A stretch of DNA of 64,000 bases, taken from positions 1 to 64,000 of the forward strand of contig JBCBGF010000008.1 of assembly GCA_038526915.1 (NCBI GenBank), read 5' to 3'. Origin of the DNA: JBCBGF01 sp038526915. Its GTDB lineage: Bacteria; Pseudomonadota; Alphaproteobacteria; Rhodobacterales; Rhodobacteraceae. Below the pieces are notes generated by a model. It was not told where the DNA came from. It did no database searches and saw only the letters and a list, made by a program, of their open reading frames with translations. This document shows, piece after piece, positions 43,286 through 54,310 of the stretch (position 1 is its first letter; the number at the start of each line of letters is the position of its first letter). The position numbers were made by a program, and so were the translations under genes.

Positions 43286-44049
43286 GCAGGCTTCGCGGAA
43301 AATCCGCGCTGATCACGGGCGGCGCCCGCGGGATCGGGCGCGCCTTCGCAGAGGCGTATTTGGCCGAGGGCGCCAAGGTGATGATTGGGGACATCGACGT
43401 GGACCGTGCGCACACCACCGCGACTGAGATCGGCGCGCGGGCCGTGGCCCTGGATGTGACGGATCAGGCCAGCATCGACGATGCGGTTGCGGCGACGGCG
43501 CAGGCCTTTGGGCAAATCGACATCCTGATCAACAATGCCGCCGTCTTCACCGCCGCACCGATTGTCGACATCGCGCGCGAGGACGTGGCCCGCACCTTCG
43601 AGATCAACGTGTCGGGTACGCTGTTCACGTTGCAGGCGGTTGCACGGCACATGATCGACCGGGGGATCCGTGGCAAGATCATCAACATGGCAAGCCAGGC
43701 CGGGCGCCGGGGCGAGCCGTTGGTGGCCGTCTATTGCGCGACGAAAGCGGCTGTGATCAGCCTGACGCAGAGCGCGGGCCTGAACCTGATCGAACACGGC
43801 ATTAACGTGAATGCGATTTCCCCAGGCGTTGTGGATGGGGAGCATTGGGACGGCGTGGATGCGTTCTTTGCGACGTATGAAGGCAAGGCCCCCGGTGAGA
43901 AGAAGCGCGAGGTCGGCGCGGCTGTCCCCTATGGCCGCATGGGCCGGGCTGAGGATCTGACGGGGATGGCGGTGTTTCTGGCCAGCGACGACGCCGATTA
44001 CATTGTCGCGCAAACCTACAACGTGGATGGCGGACAATGGATGAGCTGA
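43282..44049 (+). CDS. smoS: Sorbitol (L-iditol/galactitol) dehydrogenase, SDR
   Basis: 255 residues. NAD-dependent oxidation of D-sorbitol to D-fructose in related operons. Nucleotide motif GGARGIGRAF, NNAAVF, catalytic Tyr/Lys in YCATKAAVISLTQS, and C-terminal DYIVAQTYNVDGGQWMS. The family in Rhodobacter also takes galactitol and L-iditol. Overlaps smoK at its start and mtlK at its end, so the enzymes are made with the transporter. Confidence 0.93.
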   Translation: MSRLRGKSALITGGARGIGRAFAEAYLAEGAKVMIGDIDVDRAHTTATEIGARAVALDVTDQASIDDAVAATAQAFGQIDILINNAAVFTAAPIVDIAREDVARTFEINVSGTLFTLQAVARHMIDRGIRGKIINMASQAGRRGEPLVAVYCATKAAVISLTQSAGLNLIEHGINVNAISPGVVDGEHWDGVDAFFATYEGKAPGEKKREVGAAVPYGRMGRAEDLTGMAVFLASDDADYIVAQTYNVDGGQWMS

Positions 44050-45539
44050 TGTTCCACCATGGCGCACGGCCTGTCGCCCTGACCGACGCCACCCTGTCCG
44101 ATCTTCCGGGGGCCATCGCGCGCCCGCGCTATGACCGGTCGGCCCTGACGCCGGGGATCGTGCATATCGGCCTTGGCAATTTTCACCGCGCGCACCAGGC
44201 CTGGTACTTGCACCGGCTGATGCAGGAGGGGCGCGCGCTGGATTGGGCCATTATCGGCGCCAGCGTGCGTGCCGCCGACGCGGCCCAACGGGGGCGCCTC
44301 GCCCAGCAGGACTATCTGACGACGCTTATCGAGCTCGATCCGTCAGGCATCTCGGCAGAGGTGGTTGGGTCCATGATCGGATACCTGCCCATCGAAGACG
44401 GGCATGGCCCGCTCATCGCGCAGATGGCCGATCCTGCGATCCGCATCGTGTCCCTGACCGTGACAGAGGGCGGATATTTCCTGGACCCCGCCACCAAGCG
44501 CTTTGATCCAACCCATCCCGATATCTGCCACGACGCCCAGGCCCTTCACGCCCCGCGCACGGCATTCGGGGCGATCGTCGCGGCGCTCATGGCACGGCGC
44601 GGCGCGGGCCATGGGCCGTTCACCTGCCAAAGCTGTGACAACCTGCCCGGCAACGGGGCGATCCTGCGTGAGGTTGTGGTCGGCCTCGCACGGCTCGCCG
44701 ACCCAGATCTTGCGACCTGGATCGAGGCTGAGGTCAGCTTTCCCAATTCCATGGTCGATTGCATCGTGCCCGCGACCGGCCCCAAAGAGATCGCCCTCGC
44801 GCGCGGCCTCGGCGTGGCCGACGACGCCCCTGTCACACACGAAAACTTCCGCCAATGGGTGATCGAAGACGATTTTTGCGCAGGCCGCCCCCCGTGGGAG
44901 GACGTTGGCGCAACCCTGTCGGAGGATGTCCACGCTTACGAGGCCCAGAAGCTGCGTCTGCTCAACGGGGGGCATCAGATCATCGCCGCCCCGGCGGAAC
45001 TCCTGGGCCTAGAGACAATCGCAGACGCCATGGCCCATCCGCTGATCCGGCCGTATTTTCGAAAGGTCGCGATGAGCGAAATCGTTCCGCATGTGGCTGA
45101 CGTCCCCGGCATGAGCCCAGCGCAATATGTCGACCTCATCGACCGCCGCTTTGCCAACCCTGAAATCCACGACACCGTCCGCCGTGTCGCATTCGATGGA
45201 TCCTCGCGCCAAACCGGTGCGGTCTTGCCGACGATCCGCGATGCTGTCAAAGCCGGAACGAAGCTGGAGGGCCTGGCCCTTAGTCAGGTTCTGTGGATGC
45301 GGATGTGCACGGGCCATCGCGAAGACGGATCTAGCATCGCGCCCAACGATCCCGCCTGGGAAAGCCTGGTCGACACGGCCAATCGCGCAAAAGATCAGCC
45401 AGCGGCCTGGTTGGAGCAACGACAGTATTACGGCACCCTCGCCGAGAACGAAGTTTTCGCCAAAGCCTTCACGCACGCTGCGCGGCGTCTTCAAAAGGTT
45501 CCGCTGACGACGGTCATCGAAGAATATGTCGTTGGCTGA
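44037..45539 (+). CDS. mtlK: Mannitol 2-dehydrogenase
   Basis: About 500 residues; long-chain, zinc-independent polyol dehydrogenase oxidising D-mannitol to D-fructose with NAD. The N-terminal nucleotide-binding segment is IVHIGLGNFHRAHQAWYLHR; the catalytic region has KLRLLNGGHQIIA with the active Lys/Asn/His set, and CDNLPGNGAILR. Two starts are possible: ATG 44037 (used here) and ATG 44049, which overlaps the smoS stop as TGATG. Fructose from this and SmoS would need a fructokinase, not present in the window. Confidence 0.94.
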   Translation: MDELMFHHGARPVALTDATLSDLPGAIARPRYDRSALTPGIVHIGLGNFHRAHQAWYLHRLMQEGRALDWAIIGASVRAADAAQRGRLAQQDYLTTLIELDPSGISAEVVGSMIGYLPIEDGHGPLIAQMADPAIRIVSLTVTEGGYFLDPATKRFDPTHPDICHDAQALHAPRTAFGAIVAALMARRGAGHGPFTCQSCDNLPGNGAILREVVVGLARLADPDLATWIEAEVSFPNSMVDCIVPATGPKEIALARGLGVADDAPVTHENFRQWVIEDDFCAGRPPWEDVGATLSEDVHAYEAQKLRLLNGGHQIIAAPAELLGLETIADAMAHPLIRPYFRKVAMSEIVPHVADVPGMSPAQYVDLIDRRFANPEIHDTVRRVAFDGSSRQTGAVLPTIRDAVKAGTKLEGLALSQVLWMRMCTGHREDGSSIAPNDPAWESLVDTANRAKDQPAAWLEQRQYYGTLAENEVFAKAFTHAARRLQKVPLTTVIEEYVVG

Positions 45540-45653
45540 GGCACGGGTGTTGCGCAGCTGAGTGGCCGCGAAGGTGGGGTTGCGACGGCACGATGCGTTG
45601 CATCCCAACCTGTCCCACCGCATACAGAGACGCGGGAGCGGGAGGGACCGGAC

Positions 45654-47885
45654 ATGACAAACGCACAACAAGACGGCGGCCAAGTCCTTGCCGAAGGCGT
45701 CGATGAGGAACCGGTTGAGGGCAATCGGCGGCTGTTTGAGGGGCGTCGGTTTGTGGTCGTCTCAGTTCTGGCCACGCTTTATGCGGCGTTCCATATGGCC
45801 GCGCTCAACGGGCTCTCGATCTCGGACTGGACCGGGATCACGATCCCCTTCCTGCCCACTTTCCCGATGGAGACGTGGAACTTCCGCATCGTTCATGTGG
45901 CCGGCGCGTTGGCGCTGGGCTTCATCCTGTTTGCGGGCCGGGGCTTTGCCGGAGCGCGGGAGGAAGAGACGCCGTTGCTGGGCTATGTGGGCTATGCACT
46001 GATGATCCCCGCCCTGATGGCTCTGGGCATGGCGTTGTCTTTTGCGGGTGAGATCGCGGGCGGCACCATGTGGAACGGCATCGACGAGACGATCCGGTTC
46101 AACGAGACATGGCTCTATGGCGCACCGCTTCTCATCGCAACCGCTGGCGGCATCATTCTGTCGTGGTTCCACAAGCGCGAGCGCGGGGCGTTTTCCCAGC
46201 CCGACATCGTGCTGGCGATCTGCGGCTTTGCCGTCGCGGCCTATCTCATCACGATCTACGGCACGCTGATGCGCAACTCCACCGGCACGCCTTTTGCGCC
46301 CATCGGCATCTCGCTCGCCGCCGTGGCTGGGGCCGCGCTGATCATGGAACTCACGCGCCGCGTTGCGGGCCTGGCGCTCGTGATCATCGCGGGCGTCTTT
46401 CTGATCTACGTCTTTGCGGGCCAGTACCTGCCGGGGTTCCTGAACTCGCCCGCGATCTCGTGGCAGCGTTTCTTCAGCCAAGTCTACACGGATGCAGGCA
46501 TACTCGGCCCCACGACGGCAGTCTCCTCCACCTACATCATCCTCTTCATCATCTTCGCGGCTTTCCTGCAGGCCTCGAAGGTGGGCGACTATTTCGTCAA
46601 CTTCGCCTTCGCCGCCGCGGGCCGCGCGCGCGGGGGGCCCGCCAAAGTCGCGATCTTCGCTAGCGGATTGATGGGCATGATCAACGGCACCAGCGCCGGG
46701 AACGTGGTCGCCACAGGCTCCCTCACCATCCCGCTGATGAAGAAGGTGGGCTATCACAAAAAGACCGCCGGTGCGGTTGAGGCCGCCGCCTCCACCGGTG
46801 GCCAGATCATGCCACCGATCATGGGGGCCGGCGCCTTCATCATGGCCGAGATCACTGGCATCCCCTACACCGAGATCGCGGTGGCCGCGATCATCCCCGC
46901 GATCCTCTATTTCGTGTCGATCTATTTCATGGTGGATTTCGAGGCCGCGAAACTCGGCATGCGCGGGATGCGCGAAGATGAGCTGCCAAAGTTCCGCGAC
47001 ATGGCCCGCCGCGTCTTCCTGTTTTTGCCGATCATCATCCTGATTGTCGCGCTCTTTATGGGCTATTCGGTCATCCGCGCGGGCACCCTCGCCACTGTCG
47101 CCGCCGCCGTGGTGAGCTGGCTCACCCCCTACCGAATGGGCGTCCGCTCGGTCGTGAAGGCGTTCGAGTTGGCGGGCGTCATGTCGATCCAGATCATCGC
47201 GGTCTGCGCCTGTGCGGGCATCATCGTGGGCGTGATCAGCCTCACGGGCGTAGGAGCCCGGTTCTCGAACCTCCTCCTCGGTCTCGCCGAAGCCTCGCAA
47301 CTCCTCGCGCTGTTCTTCGCCATGTGCATCGCCATCCTCTTGGGGATGGGCATGCCCACCACGGCGGCCTATGCGGTGGCCGCGTCCGTCGTGGCGCCGG
47401 GCCTTGTGAACCTCGGCATCCCGACGCTGACGGCACACTTTTTCGTCTTCTACTTCGCCGTGGTCTCGGCCATCACCCCGCCCGTGGCGCTTGCCAGTTA
47501 TGCAGCGGCGGGGATATCCGGCGCGAACCCGATGGAGACATCGGTCGCCAGCTTCAAGATCGGCATCGCCGCCTTCATCGTGCCGTTCATGTTCTTCTAC
47601 AATTCCGCGATCCTGATGGACGGCACCTGGTTCGAGGTGACCCGCGCCGGGCTTACCGCCGTCTTCGGCGTGTTCCTCTTGTCCTCCGGCGTGCAGGGCT
47701 GGTTCATGGGCGGACGCGCGGCGTGGTTCATCCGGCTGGGCCTCATCGCCGCGGCGCTCTGCATGATCGAGGGCGGCTGGATCACGGATTTGGTCGGCGT
47801 GGCGCTGGCGGGCGCTCTGTTCTTCGTGCAGAAGGTTTTCCGCCCCGACCCGGATGCCACGCTCGAAGTGCGCGGGGCCGACTGA
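45654..47885 (+). CDS. Fused TRAP transporter permease (DctQ-DctM, 4TM/12TM type)
   Basis: 743 residues with many membrane helices. The N-terminal ~230 residues are a DctQ-like small subunit region; from about 250 on the large DctM domain shows GLMGMINGTSAGNVVATGSL, TGGQIMPPIMGAGAFIMAEI, GVGARFSNLLLGLAE, GMGMPTTAAYAVAASVVAPG and AVVSAITPPVALASYAAAG. This architecture normally works with a TAXI-type binding protein, but none is beside it. A GGGAGGG site precedes the ATG. The substrate is unknown; the P450 gene follows after 5 bases. Confidence 0.92.
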   Translation: MTNAQQDGGQVLAEGVDEEPVEGNRRLFEGRRFVVVSVLATLYAAFHMAALNGLSISDWTGITIPFLPTFPMETWNFRIVHVAGALALGFILFAGRGFAGAREEETPLLGYVGYALMIPALMALGMALSFAGEIAGGTMWNGIDETIRFNETWLYGAPLLIATAGGIILSWFHKRERGAFSQPDIVLAICGFAVAAYLITIYGTLMRNSTGTPFAPIGISLAAVAGAALIMELTRRVAGLALVIIAGVFLIYVFAGQYLPGFLNSPAISWQRFFSQVYTDAGILGPTTAVSSTYIILFIIFAAFLQASKVGDYFVNFAFAAAGRARGGPAKVAIFASGLMGMINGTSAGNVVATGSLTIPLMKKVGYHKKTAGAVEAAASTGGQIMPPIMGAGAFIMAEITGIPYTEIAVAAIIPAILYFVSIYFMVDFEAAKLGMRGMREDELPKFRDMARRVFLFLPIIILIVALFMGYSVIRAGTLATVAAAVVSWLTPYRMGVRSVVKAFELAGVMSIQIIAVCACAGIIVGVISLTGVGARFSNLLLGLAEASQLLALFFAMCIAILLGMGMPTTAAYAVAASVVAPGLVNLGIPTLTAHFFVFYFAVVSAITPPVALASYAAAGISGANPMETSVASFKIGIAAFIVPFMFFYNSAILMDGTWFEVTRAGLTAVFGVFLLSSGVQGWFMGGRAAWFIRLGLIAAALCMIEGGWITDLVGVALAGALFFVQKVFRPDPDATLEVRGAD

Positions 47886-47890
47886 CCGGG

Positions 47891-49066
47891 TTGGAACGCC
47901 TCAGCCAGAGCCCCACCGACCCGGCCTTCGTCCAGGACCCCTACCCGTTCTACGCGCGGGCCCGGGCGGCGGGGGATATCGTGTGGTGGGAGGACTATGC
48001 GCTTCCCATAGCCACCACCCACGCCGCCGTCAGTGCCGTTCTGAAAGACCGCCGCCTGGGGCGCGAACCCATCGAGTCGCCCGTAGTCCCCGACCACCTC
48101 GCTCCCTTTTACGCGGTCGAGGCGCATTCGATGCTGGAACTGGAACCGCCGCGACACACCCGCCTGCGCGGCCTCGTCCTGCGCGCCTTCACCAGCCGCC
48201 GGATCGCCGCGCTGACCCCCGAGATCACGGCCCTCTGCCACAGCCTTATTGACCGCTTTCCTTCCCGCGACCACGACCTCTTGAAAACCTACGCCCAACC
48301 CATCCCGGTCATCATCATCGCCCGCCTCCTCGGTGTGCCCGAAGCCATGGCCGACCAACTCCTCGCCTGGTCCAACGCCATGGTCGGCATGTACCAGGCC
48401 GGTCGCACCCGCACGATGGAGGACGCCGCCGCCACCGCTGCACAAGAGTTCTCAGACTTCCTGCGCGGCTATGTCGAAGAGCGTCGCCAAACGCCCGCCG
48501 ACGATCTGATCACCCACTTGATCGCCGCCGAAGAAGACGGCGCAAGGCTCACCACCGATGAGCTGATCACCACCTGCATCCTGCTTCTGAACGCAGGCCA
48601 TGAGGCCACCGTCCACACCATCGGCAACGGCATCAAAGCGCTGATCGAATCCGACACATCACGCGAAGCCCTCACCGCATCCCGTGTCGACCAAACCGTC
48701 GAGGAAATCCTACGCTATGACCCGCCGCTGCACCTGTTCACACGGTACGTCTACGAAGACCTCACTCTCTTCGGCCACGCTTTCAACCACGGCGACCAGA
48801 TCGGCGCGCTCCTGGCCTCTGCCAACCGCGACCCGAACGTCTGGCCCGACCCCGACCGCTTCGACCGCACGCGCCCCATCACCACCAACGCCGCTTTCGG
48901 CGCAGGCCTCCACTTCTGCGTCGGAGCCCCTTTGGCCCGGCTAGAGCTCAAGACCGCCCTCCCGATCCTTTTCGACCGCTGCCCAGACCTGCACCTCACC
49001 GCCCAACCGCACTACGCCGACGTCTACCACTTCCATGGCCTGGCCAGCCTGCCCGCATGCACCTGA
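47891..49066 (+). CDS. Cytochrome P450
   Basis: About 391 residues, soluble bacterial class. I-helix LLLNAGHEATVHTI (acid/alcohol-type pair altered to His-Glu-Ala-Thr), ExxR in EEILRYDPP with later R in FTRYVY, and heme loop FGAGLHFCVGAPLARLE with the thiolate Cys. N-terminus RLSQSPTDPAFVQDPYPFY is typical for this group. Start TTG 47891 is inferred from that N-terminus; no ATG or GTG fits better. Adjacent to the TRAP permease; a shared substrate is plausible but unproven. No ferredoxin gene is close. Confidence 0.9.
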   Translation: MERLSQSPTDPAFVQDPYPFYARARAAGDIVWWEDYALPIATTHAAVSAVLKDRRLGREPIESPVVPDHLAPFYAVEAHSMLELEPPRHTRLRGLVLRAFTSRRIAALTPEITALCHSLIDRFPSRDHDLLKTYAQPIPVIIIARLLGVPEAMADQLLAWSNAMVGMYQAGRTRTMEDAAATAAQEFSDFLRGYVEERRQTPADDLITHLIAAEEDGARLTTDELITTCILLLNAGHEATVHTIGNGIKALIESDTSREALTASRVDQTVEEILRYDPPLHLFTRYVYEDLTLFGHAFNHGDQIGALLASANRDPNVWPDPDRFDRTRPITTNAAFGAGLHFCVGAPLARLELKTALPILFDRCPDLHLTAQPHYADVYHFHGLASLPACT

Positions 49067-49072
49067 AGCCCC

Positions 49073-49093
49073 TTCTTCTTGTCCCAAATACGC
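49073..49093 (+). repeat. Short dispersed 3' element, copy 2
   Basis: TTCTTCTTGT-CC-CAAATACGC, 7 bases after the P450 stop and before the convergent Lrp gene. Same as 11795-11815 except for the two middle bases. Confidence 0.55.
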
Positions 49094-49103
49094 AAATCCC
49101 GCC

Positions 49104-49565
49104 CTACCAAGGCAGCATATTCGTCGACTTGATCTCTTCCATCGAAAGAAGCGCCGTCACGTTGTAGATCTTCACCTCGGAAATCAGCGCCTGATAGAAC
49201 TCGTCATAGGCCCGCGCATTCCGCACCCGCACCTTCAGGATATAGTCGATGTCGCCCGCCAGCCGGTGCGCCTCCTGCACCTCGGGCCTGGCACGCAACG
49301 TCTCCAGAAACGCCGTCTGCCAGCCTGCGTCATGCTCTGACGTGCGGATCAGCACAAAGAAACAAGCCTCGAACCCCAGCGCTTCTGCATCCAGGATAAC
49401 GGTCTGCCGCCCTATGATCCCCGCCTCGCGCAGCTTGCGAATGCGGTTCCAGACGGGCGTCTTGGAGGACCCCACAGCACGGGCGATATCGTCCAGCGAT
49501 TGCCCCGCATCGCGCTGCAACTCGGCCATGATGTTTCGGTCCATCCCGTCTATGCGAACGCTCAT
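49104..49565 (-). CDS. Lrp/AsnC-family regulator
   Basis: 153 residues. Helix-turn-helix at the N-terminus (LDDIARAVGSSKTPVWNRIRKL) and an AsnC_trans_reg (RAM) effector domain with FETLR-like ARPEVQEAHRLAGDIDYILKV and VRNARAYDEFYQAL. Effector is probably an amino acid. Divergent from cysG with 133 bp between, so it may control the sulfur operon, perhaps in response to cysteine or methionine; this is inference. Confidence 0.92.
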   Translation of the reverse strand: MSVRIDGMDRNIMAELQRDAGQSLDDIARAVGSSKTPVWNRIRKLREAGIIGRQTVILDAEALGFEACFFVLIRTSEHDAGWQTAFLETLRARPEVQEAHRLAGDIDYILKVRVRNARAYDEFYQALISEVKIYNVTALLSMEEIKSTNMLPW

Positions 49566-49698
49566 CCTGTTTTCCGGCCGAAACCGGTCCCTTGGTTCTG
49601 GTTAGGCCTAATTTCAGAACATTTATCCTTATTCGCAAGCCCCTACTGCCGTATTTCGGAACAACGTTCTATATTTGACGGAAGAAAAGGGCGCGCGC
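49566..49698. promoter_or_regulatory. Divergent Lrp / cysG control region
   Basis: 133 bases. Contains an inverted repeat GAAC-AAC-GTTC (49659-49669) followed by TATATTTGACGG, and a second GAAC half-site in TTTCAGAACATTT (near 49612-49624). These could be Lrp-type or CysB-type sites for the sulfur operon. Much more AT-rich than the genes on either side. Confidence 0.5.
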
Positions 49699-51096
49699 AT
49701 GAAACACTTCCCTATCTTCCTGGCTGTCGAAGGCCGCCGCATCGTTGTCTCGGGCGGGGGTGAGGCCGCGATTGCCAAGCTGCGCCTGTTGCTGAAGACC
49801 GAGGCGCATCTGACCGTCATCGCCGCCGAAATCGCGCCGGAGATCGCGCGCTGGGCCGAGGAAGGCCGCCTGACCACCCTGCCCCGCGCCATGGAACCCG
49901 GCGATGCGACGTGCGCTGCCCTTTTTTACGCCGCCAATGATGACGAGCTTGAAGACGCCCGTGTCACCCGCCTCGCGCATGCCGATGGGGCGCTGACGAA
50001 CTGGGTCGACAACCTCGGCCAAAGCCAGTTCATCACGCCGGCCATCGTCGACCGTGACCCGGTGACCGTGGCCATCGGCACCGAAGGCGCGGCCCCCGTG
50101 CTCGCCCGCCGGATCAAGGCCGATCTGGAGGAACGCCTGTCGCCCACGCTCGGCACGCTCGCGCGCATCGGCAAGGCCTTCCGCGCGCGCGCCGAGGCGC
50201 TGCCCTTCGGCCGCCCGCGCCGTGCCTTCTGGGCCGATTACTACGACCGCGCGGGTCCCGCCGCGCTGTCCGAGGGCGAAGGCGCCGTGGAACCGGCCTT
50301 GGAAACCCTGCTCGACGCGCATCTGACCGCTGAAGCTCGTCCGGGCCATGTCGACTTCGTGGGCGCAGGTCCCGGCGACCCGGATCTCCTGACGCTCAAG
50401 GCCCGCAAGGCGCTCGATGCCGCAGACGTGGTGATCCACGACAGGCTGATCACGCCGGAGATCCTGGAACTCGCCCGCCGCGAGGCGCTGATCATCGATG
50501 TGGGTAAGGAAGGCTTCGGCCCCTCGACCCCGCAAGAGCACATCAACGCGCTGCTCGTGGAACACGGGGCACAAGGCGCGCATGTTGTGCGTCTGAAGTC
50601 CGGGGATGCCACGATCTTTGGCCGCCTGGACGAAGAGATCGAAGCCGTCTCCGACGCAGGCCTCGCCTACACGATCGTCCCCGGCATCACCTCGGCCTCC
50701 GCCGCCGTCGCCACCATCGGCCAAAGCCTTACCCGCCGGGGCCGGAATGCGTCCGTGCGGTTCCTGACGGGTCACGACATGAAGGGCTTCGCCGATCACG
50801 ACTGGGCCGCGCTCGCGCGCCCCGGTGAGGTCGCTGCGGTCTACATGGGCAAGCGCGCCGCGCGTTATGTTCAAGGTCGCCTGATGATGCACGGGGCCGA
50901 TCCCGCGACGCCTGTGACGGTGATCGAAAACGCCTCCCGCCCCGATCAGCGTGTGCTGGAGACCACCCTGTCGCGTCTTGAGCCCGATCTGGGCGAGGCG
51001 AACCTCACTGGTCCCGCACTGATGCTATACGGCCTCGCCCCGCGCGCGGCGCTGACTGCCGCCCAAGACATCCCCCTCGAGGAGATCGCCCAATGA
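49699..51096 (+). CDS. cysG: Siroheme synthase (multifunctional CysG)
   Basis: 465 residues. N-terminal dehydrogenase/ferrochelatase domain (MKHFPIFLAVEGRRIVVSGG, with NWVDNLGQSQFITPAIVDR) and C-terminal uroporphyrinogen-III methyltransferase from about residue 215 (VDFVGAGPGDPDLLTLKA, VRLKSGDATIFGRLDEE, VPGITSASAAVATIG, YMGKRAARYVQ). Makes the siroheme used by CysI two genes downstream. ATG 49699 fits the family N-terminus. Its stop overlaps the next start by 4 bp. Confidence 0.95.
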   Translation: MKHFPIFLAVEGRRIVVSGGGEAAIAKLRLLLKTEAHLTVIAAEIAPEIARWAEEGRLTTLPRAMEPGDATCAALFYAANDDELEDARVTRLAHADGALTNWVDNLGQSQFITPAIVDRDPVTVAIGTEGAAPVLARRIKADLEERLSPTLGTLARIGKAFRARAEALPFGRPRRAFWADYYDRAGPAALSEGEGAVEPALETLLDAHLTAEARPGHVDFVGAGPGDPDLLTLKARKALDAADVVIHDRLITPEILELARREALIIDVGKEGFGPSTPQEHINALLVEHGAQGAHVVRLKSGDATIFGRLDEEIEAVSDAGLAYTIVPGITSASAAVATIGQSLTRRGRNASVRFLTGHDMKGFADHDWAALARPGEVAAVYMGKRAARYVQGRLMMHGADPATPVTVIENASRPDQRVLETTLSRLEPDLGEANLTGPALMLYGLAPRAALTAAQDIPLEEIAQ

Positions 51097-51390
51097 GCCG
51101 CCGTTTCACCCCCAAAGTCGTGACCGCCAATGACCTGCTCGAAGGCGACGTGGTGTGGCTGACCGCCGACGACCGCTGGACGCGAACCCTGAAGGAGGCC
51201 GAGTTGATCGAAGACGAAGCCCACGCCCAACTCCGCCTGCTGCACGCGCAGGCCCAGCCCGACATCGTGGTGGGCGCCTACCTCGCCGATGCCGCCCCGG
51301 GCGCGGATGGCCCCGAACCCACACACTTCCGCGAGACGTTCCGCACGCGCGGCCCGTCGAACTATGCCCACGGCAAACAGGCAGAAGAAA

Positions 51391-51398
<8 letters not shown>
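51093..51398 (+). CDS. DUF2849 protein of the sulfite reductase operon
   Basis: 101 residues. PKVVTANDLLEGDVVWLTADDRWT and HFRETFRTRGPSNYAHGKQAE match DUF2849, a small soluble family found next to sulfite/nitrite reductase genes in alphaproteobacteria. Function unknown. It overlaps cysG by 4 bp and cysI by 8 bp, so it is produced with both. Confidence 0.9.
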
Positions 51399-53035
<1,637 letters not shown>

Positions 53036-53046
<11 letters not shown>

Positions 53047-53818
53047 AGCCCCCCTCGCCCCCGTCGATGCCCGCTCCAGCGATCTGAACGCGCGCTACCG
53101 GCATCACTCAGCGACCGCAGTGCTGGAACACGCGATGTCGGATGCGCAGGTGGGCCGGATTGTGATGGTGTCGTCGTTCGGGGCGGAGTCTGTGGCCCTT
53201 CTCCACATGGTCTCGGTCATCGACCGCTCGGTGCCGGTTCTGTTCCTCGACACGCAGATGCTGTTCGCTGAGACGTTGGAGTATCAGCGCGACGTGGCTG
53301 AGAAGCTTGGCCTGACGGACGTGCGCGTGATCGCGCCCGACCGCACCGAACTGTTCCTGCGCGATCCAGAAGGCGATCTGCACCTGTCCGATCCCGACGC
53401 CTGCTGCACCCTGCGCAAAATCGTGCCGTTGGAGGATGCGCTAGAACCCTTCGACGCCTGGATCACGGGCCGTAAACGCTTCCACGGCGGGAAGCGGGCC
53501 GACATGGAGTTTTTCGAGGTGCAGGATGGCCGCATTAAGGTGAACCCGCTGGCGCATTGGGCGCCGCAGGACGTGCAGGACTACATCACCAACAATCGCC
53601 TGCCGCGGCATCCGTTGGTGGCGAAAGGCTTCCCCTCGATCGGTTGTGCCCCCTGCACGAGCCACGTGGCCGAGGGCGAAGACCCCCGCGCGGGACGTTG
53701 GCGCGGACGGGCGAAGCTCGAATGCGGCATTCACTTCGTCAACGGCAAAGCCGTGCCGACGCGCCTGACCGCGCGCGGCCAACATGCGTATTTTGAACAA
53801 GAAGAAGACCTGAGATGA
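53036..53818 (+). CDS. cysH: Adenylyl-sulfate (APS) reductase, [4Fe-4S] type
   Basis: 260 residues. PP-loop SSFGAESVALLHM, and the iron-sulfur Cys pairs DACCTLRKI (CC) and GCAPCT (CxxC) typical of APS rather than PAPS reductases. The ITGRKRFHGGKRADMEFFEV region is family-typical, and ECGIHF carries the catalytic Cys near the C-terminus. Overlaps cysI by 11 bp. With this type no APS kinase is required for assimilation. Confidence 0.93.
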
Positions 53819-54258
53819 CGACAGAAGCGACCGTGCTGGTCAGAGATGACGGGTTTCATGCCGAGGATTGGACCGCGCGGATCACCGCGCTGGGGGATTT
53901 GGCGGCCAATGACGATGCGGCGGAGATCGCCATCGACCTCGCGTCGGATGATGATCCGGCGGGGCTGACCGACCGTCTGGGGCAAATCGCGCTGATCCGG
54001 GTGGACTTTCCGTCCTTTGCCGACGGGCGCGGGTTCACCATCGCGCGAAGCTTGCGAGATGCTGGCTACACCGGGCGTCTGCGGGCCGCAGGCCATGTGA
54101 TTGCCGACCAATACGCCATGGCCCGCCGCGCGGGCTTTGACGAGGTGGAGATTTCTGCCGATCTCGCTGCGCGCCAACCGCAGGATCAGTGGCTGGCCCG
54201 GGCCAATTGGCGGGCCCATGACTATCAGTCGCGCTTGCGGACTGCCGCCTTTTCCTGA
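53815..54258 (+). CDS. DUF934 protein of the sulfur assimilation operon
   Basis: 147 residues. LIRVDFPSFADGRGFTIARS, LRAAGHVIADQYAMARRAGF and the ending NWRAHDYQSRLRTAAF are characteristic of DUF934, always beside cysI/cysH in proteobacteria. Function not established; thought to be an accessory of sulfite reduction. Overlaps cysH by 4 bp. Confidence 0.92.
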   Translation: MTTEATVLVRDDGFHAEDWTARITALGDLAANDDAAEIAIDLASDDDPAGLTDRLGQIALIRVDFPSFADGRGFTIARSLRDAGYTGRLRAAGHVIADQYAMARRAGFDEVEISADLAARQPQDQWLARANWRAHDYQSRLRTAAFS

Positions 54259-54310
54259 CCCATATCAAAGCGTAAGAGGAAGTGCGGGCCCTAGGCTCGC
54301 GCGCGTGACC

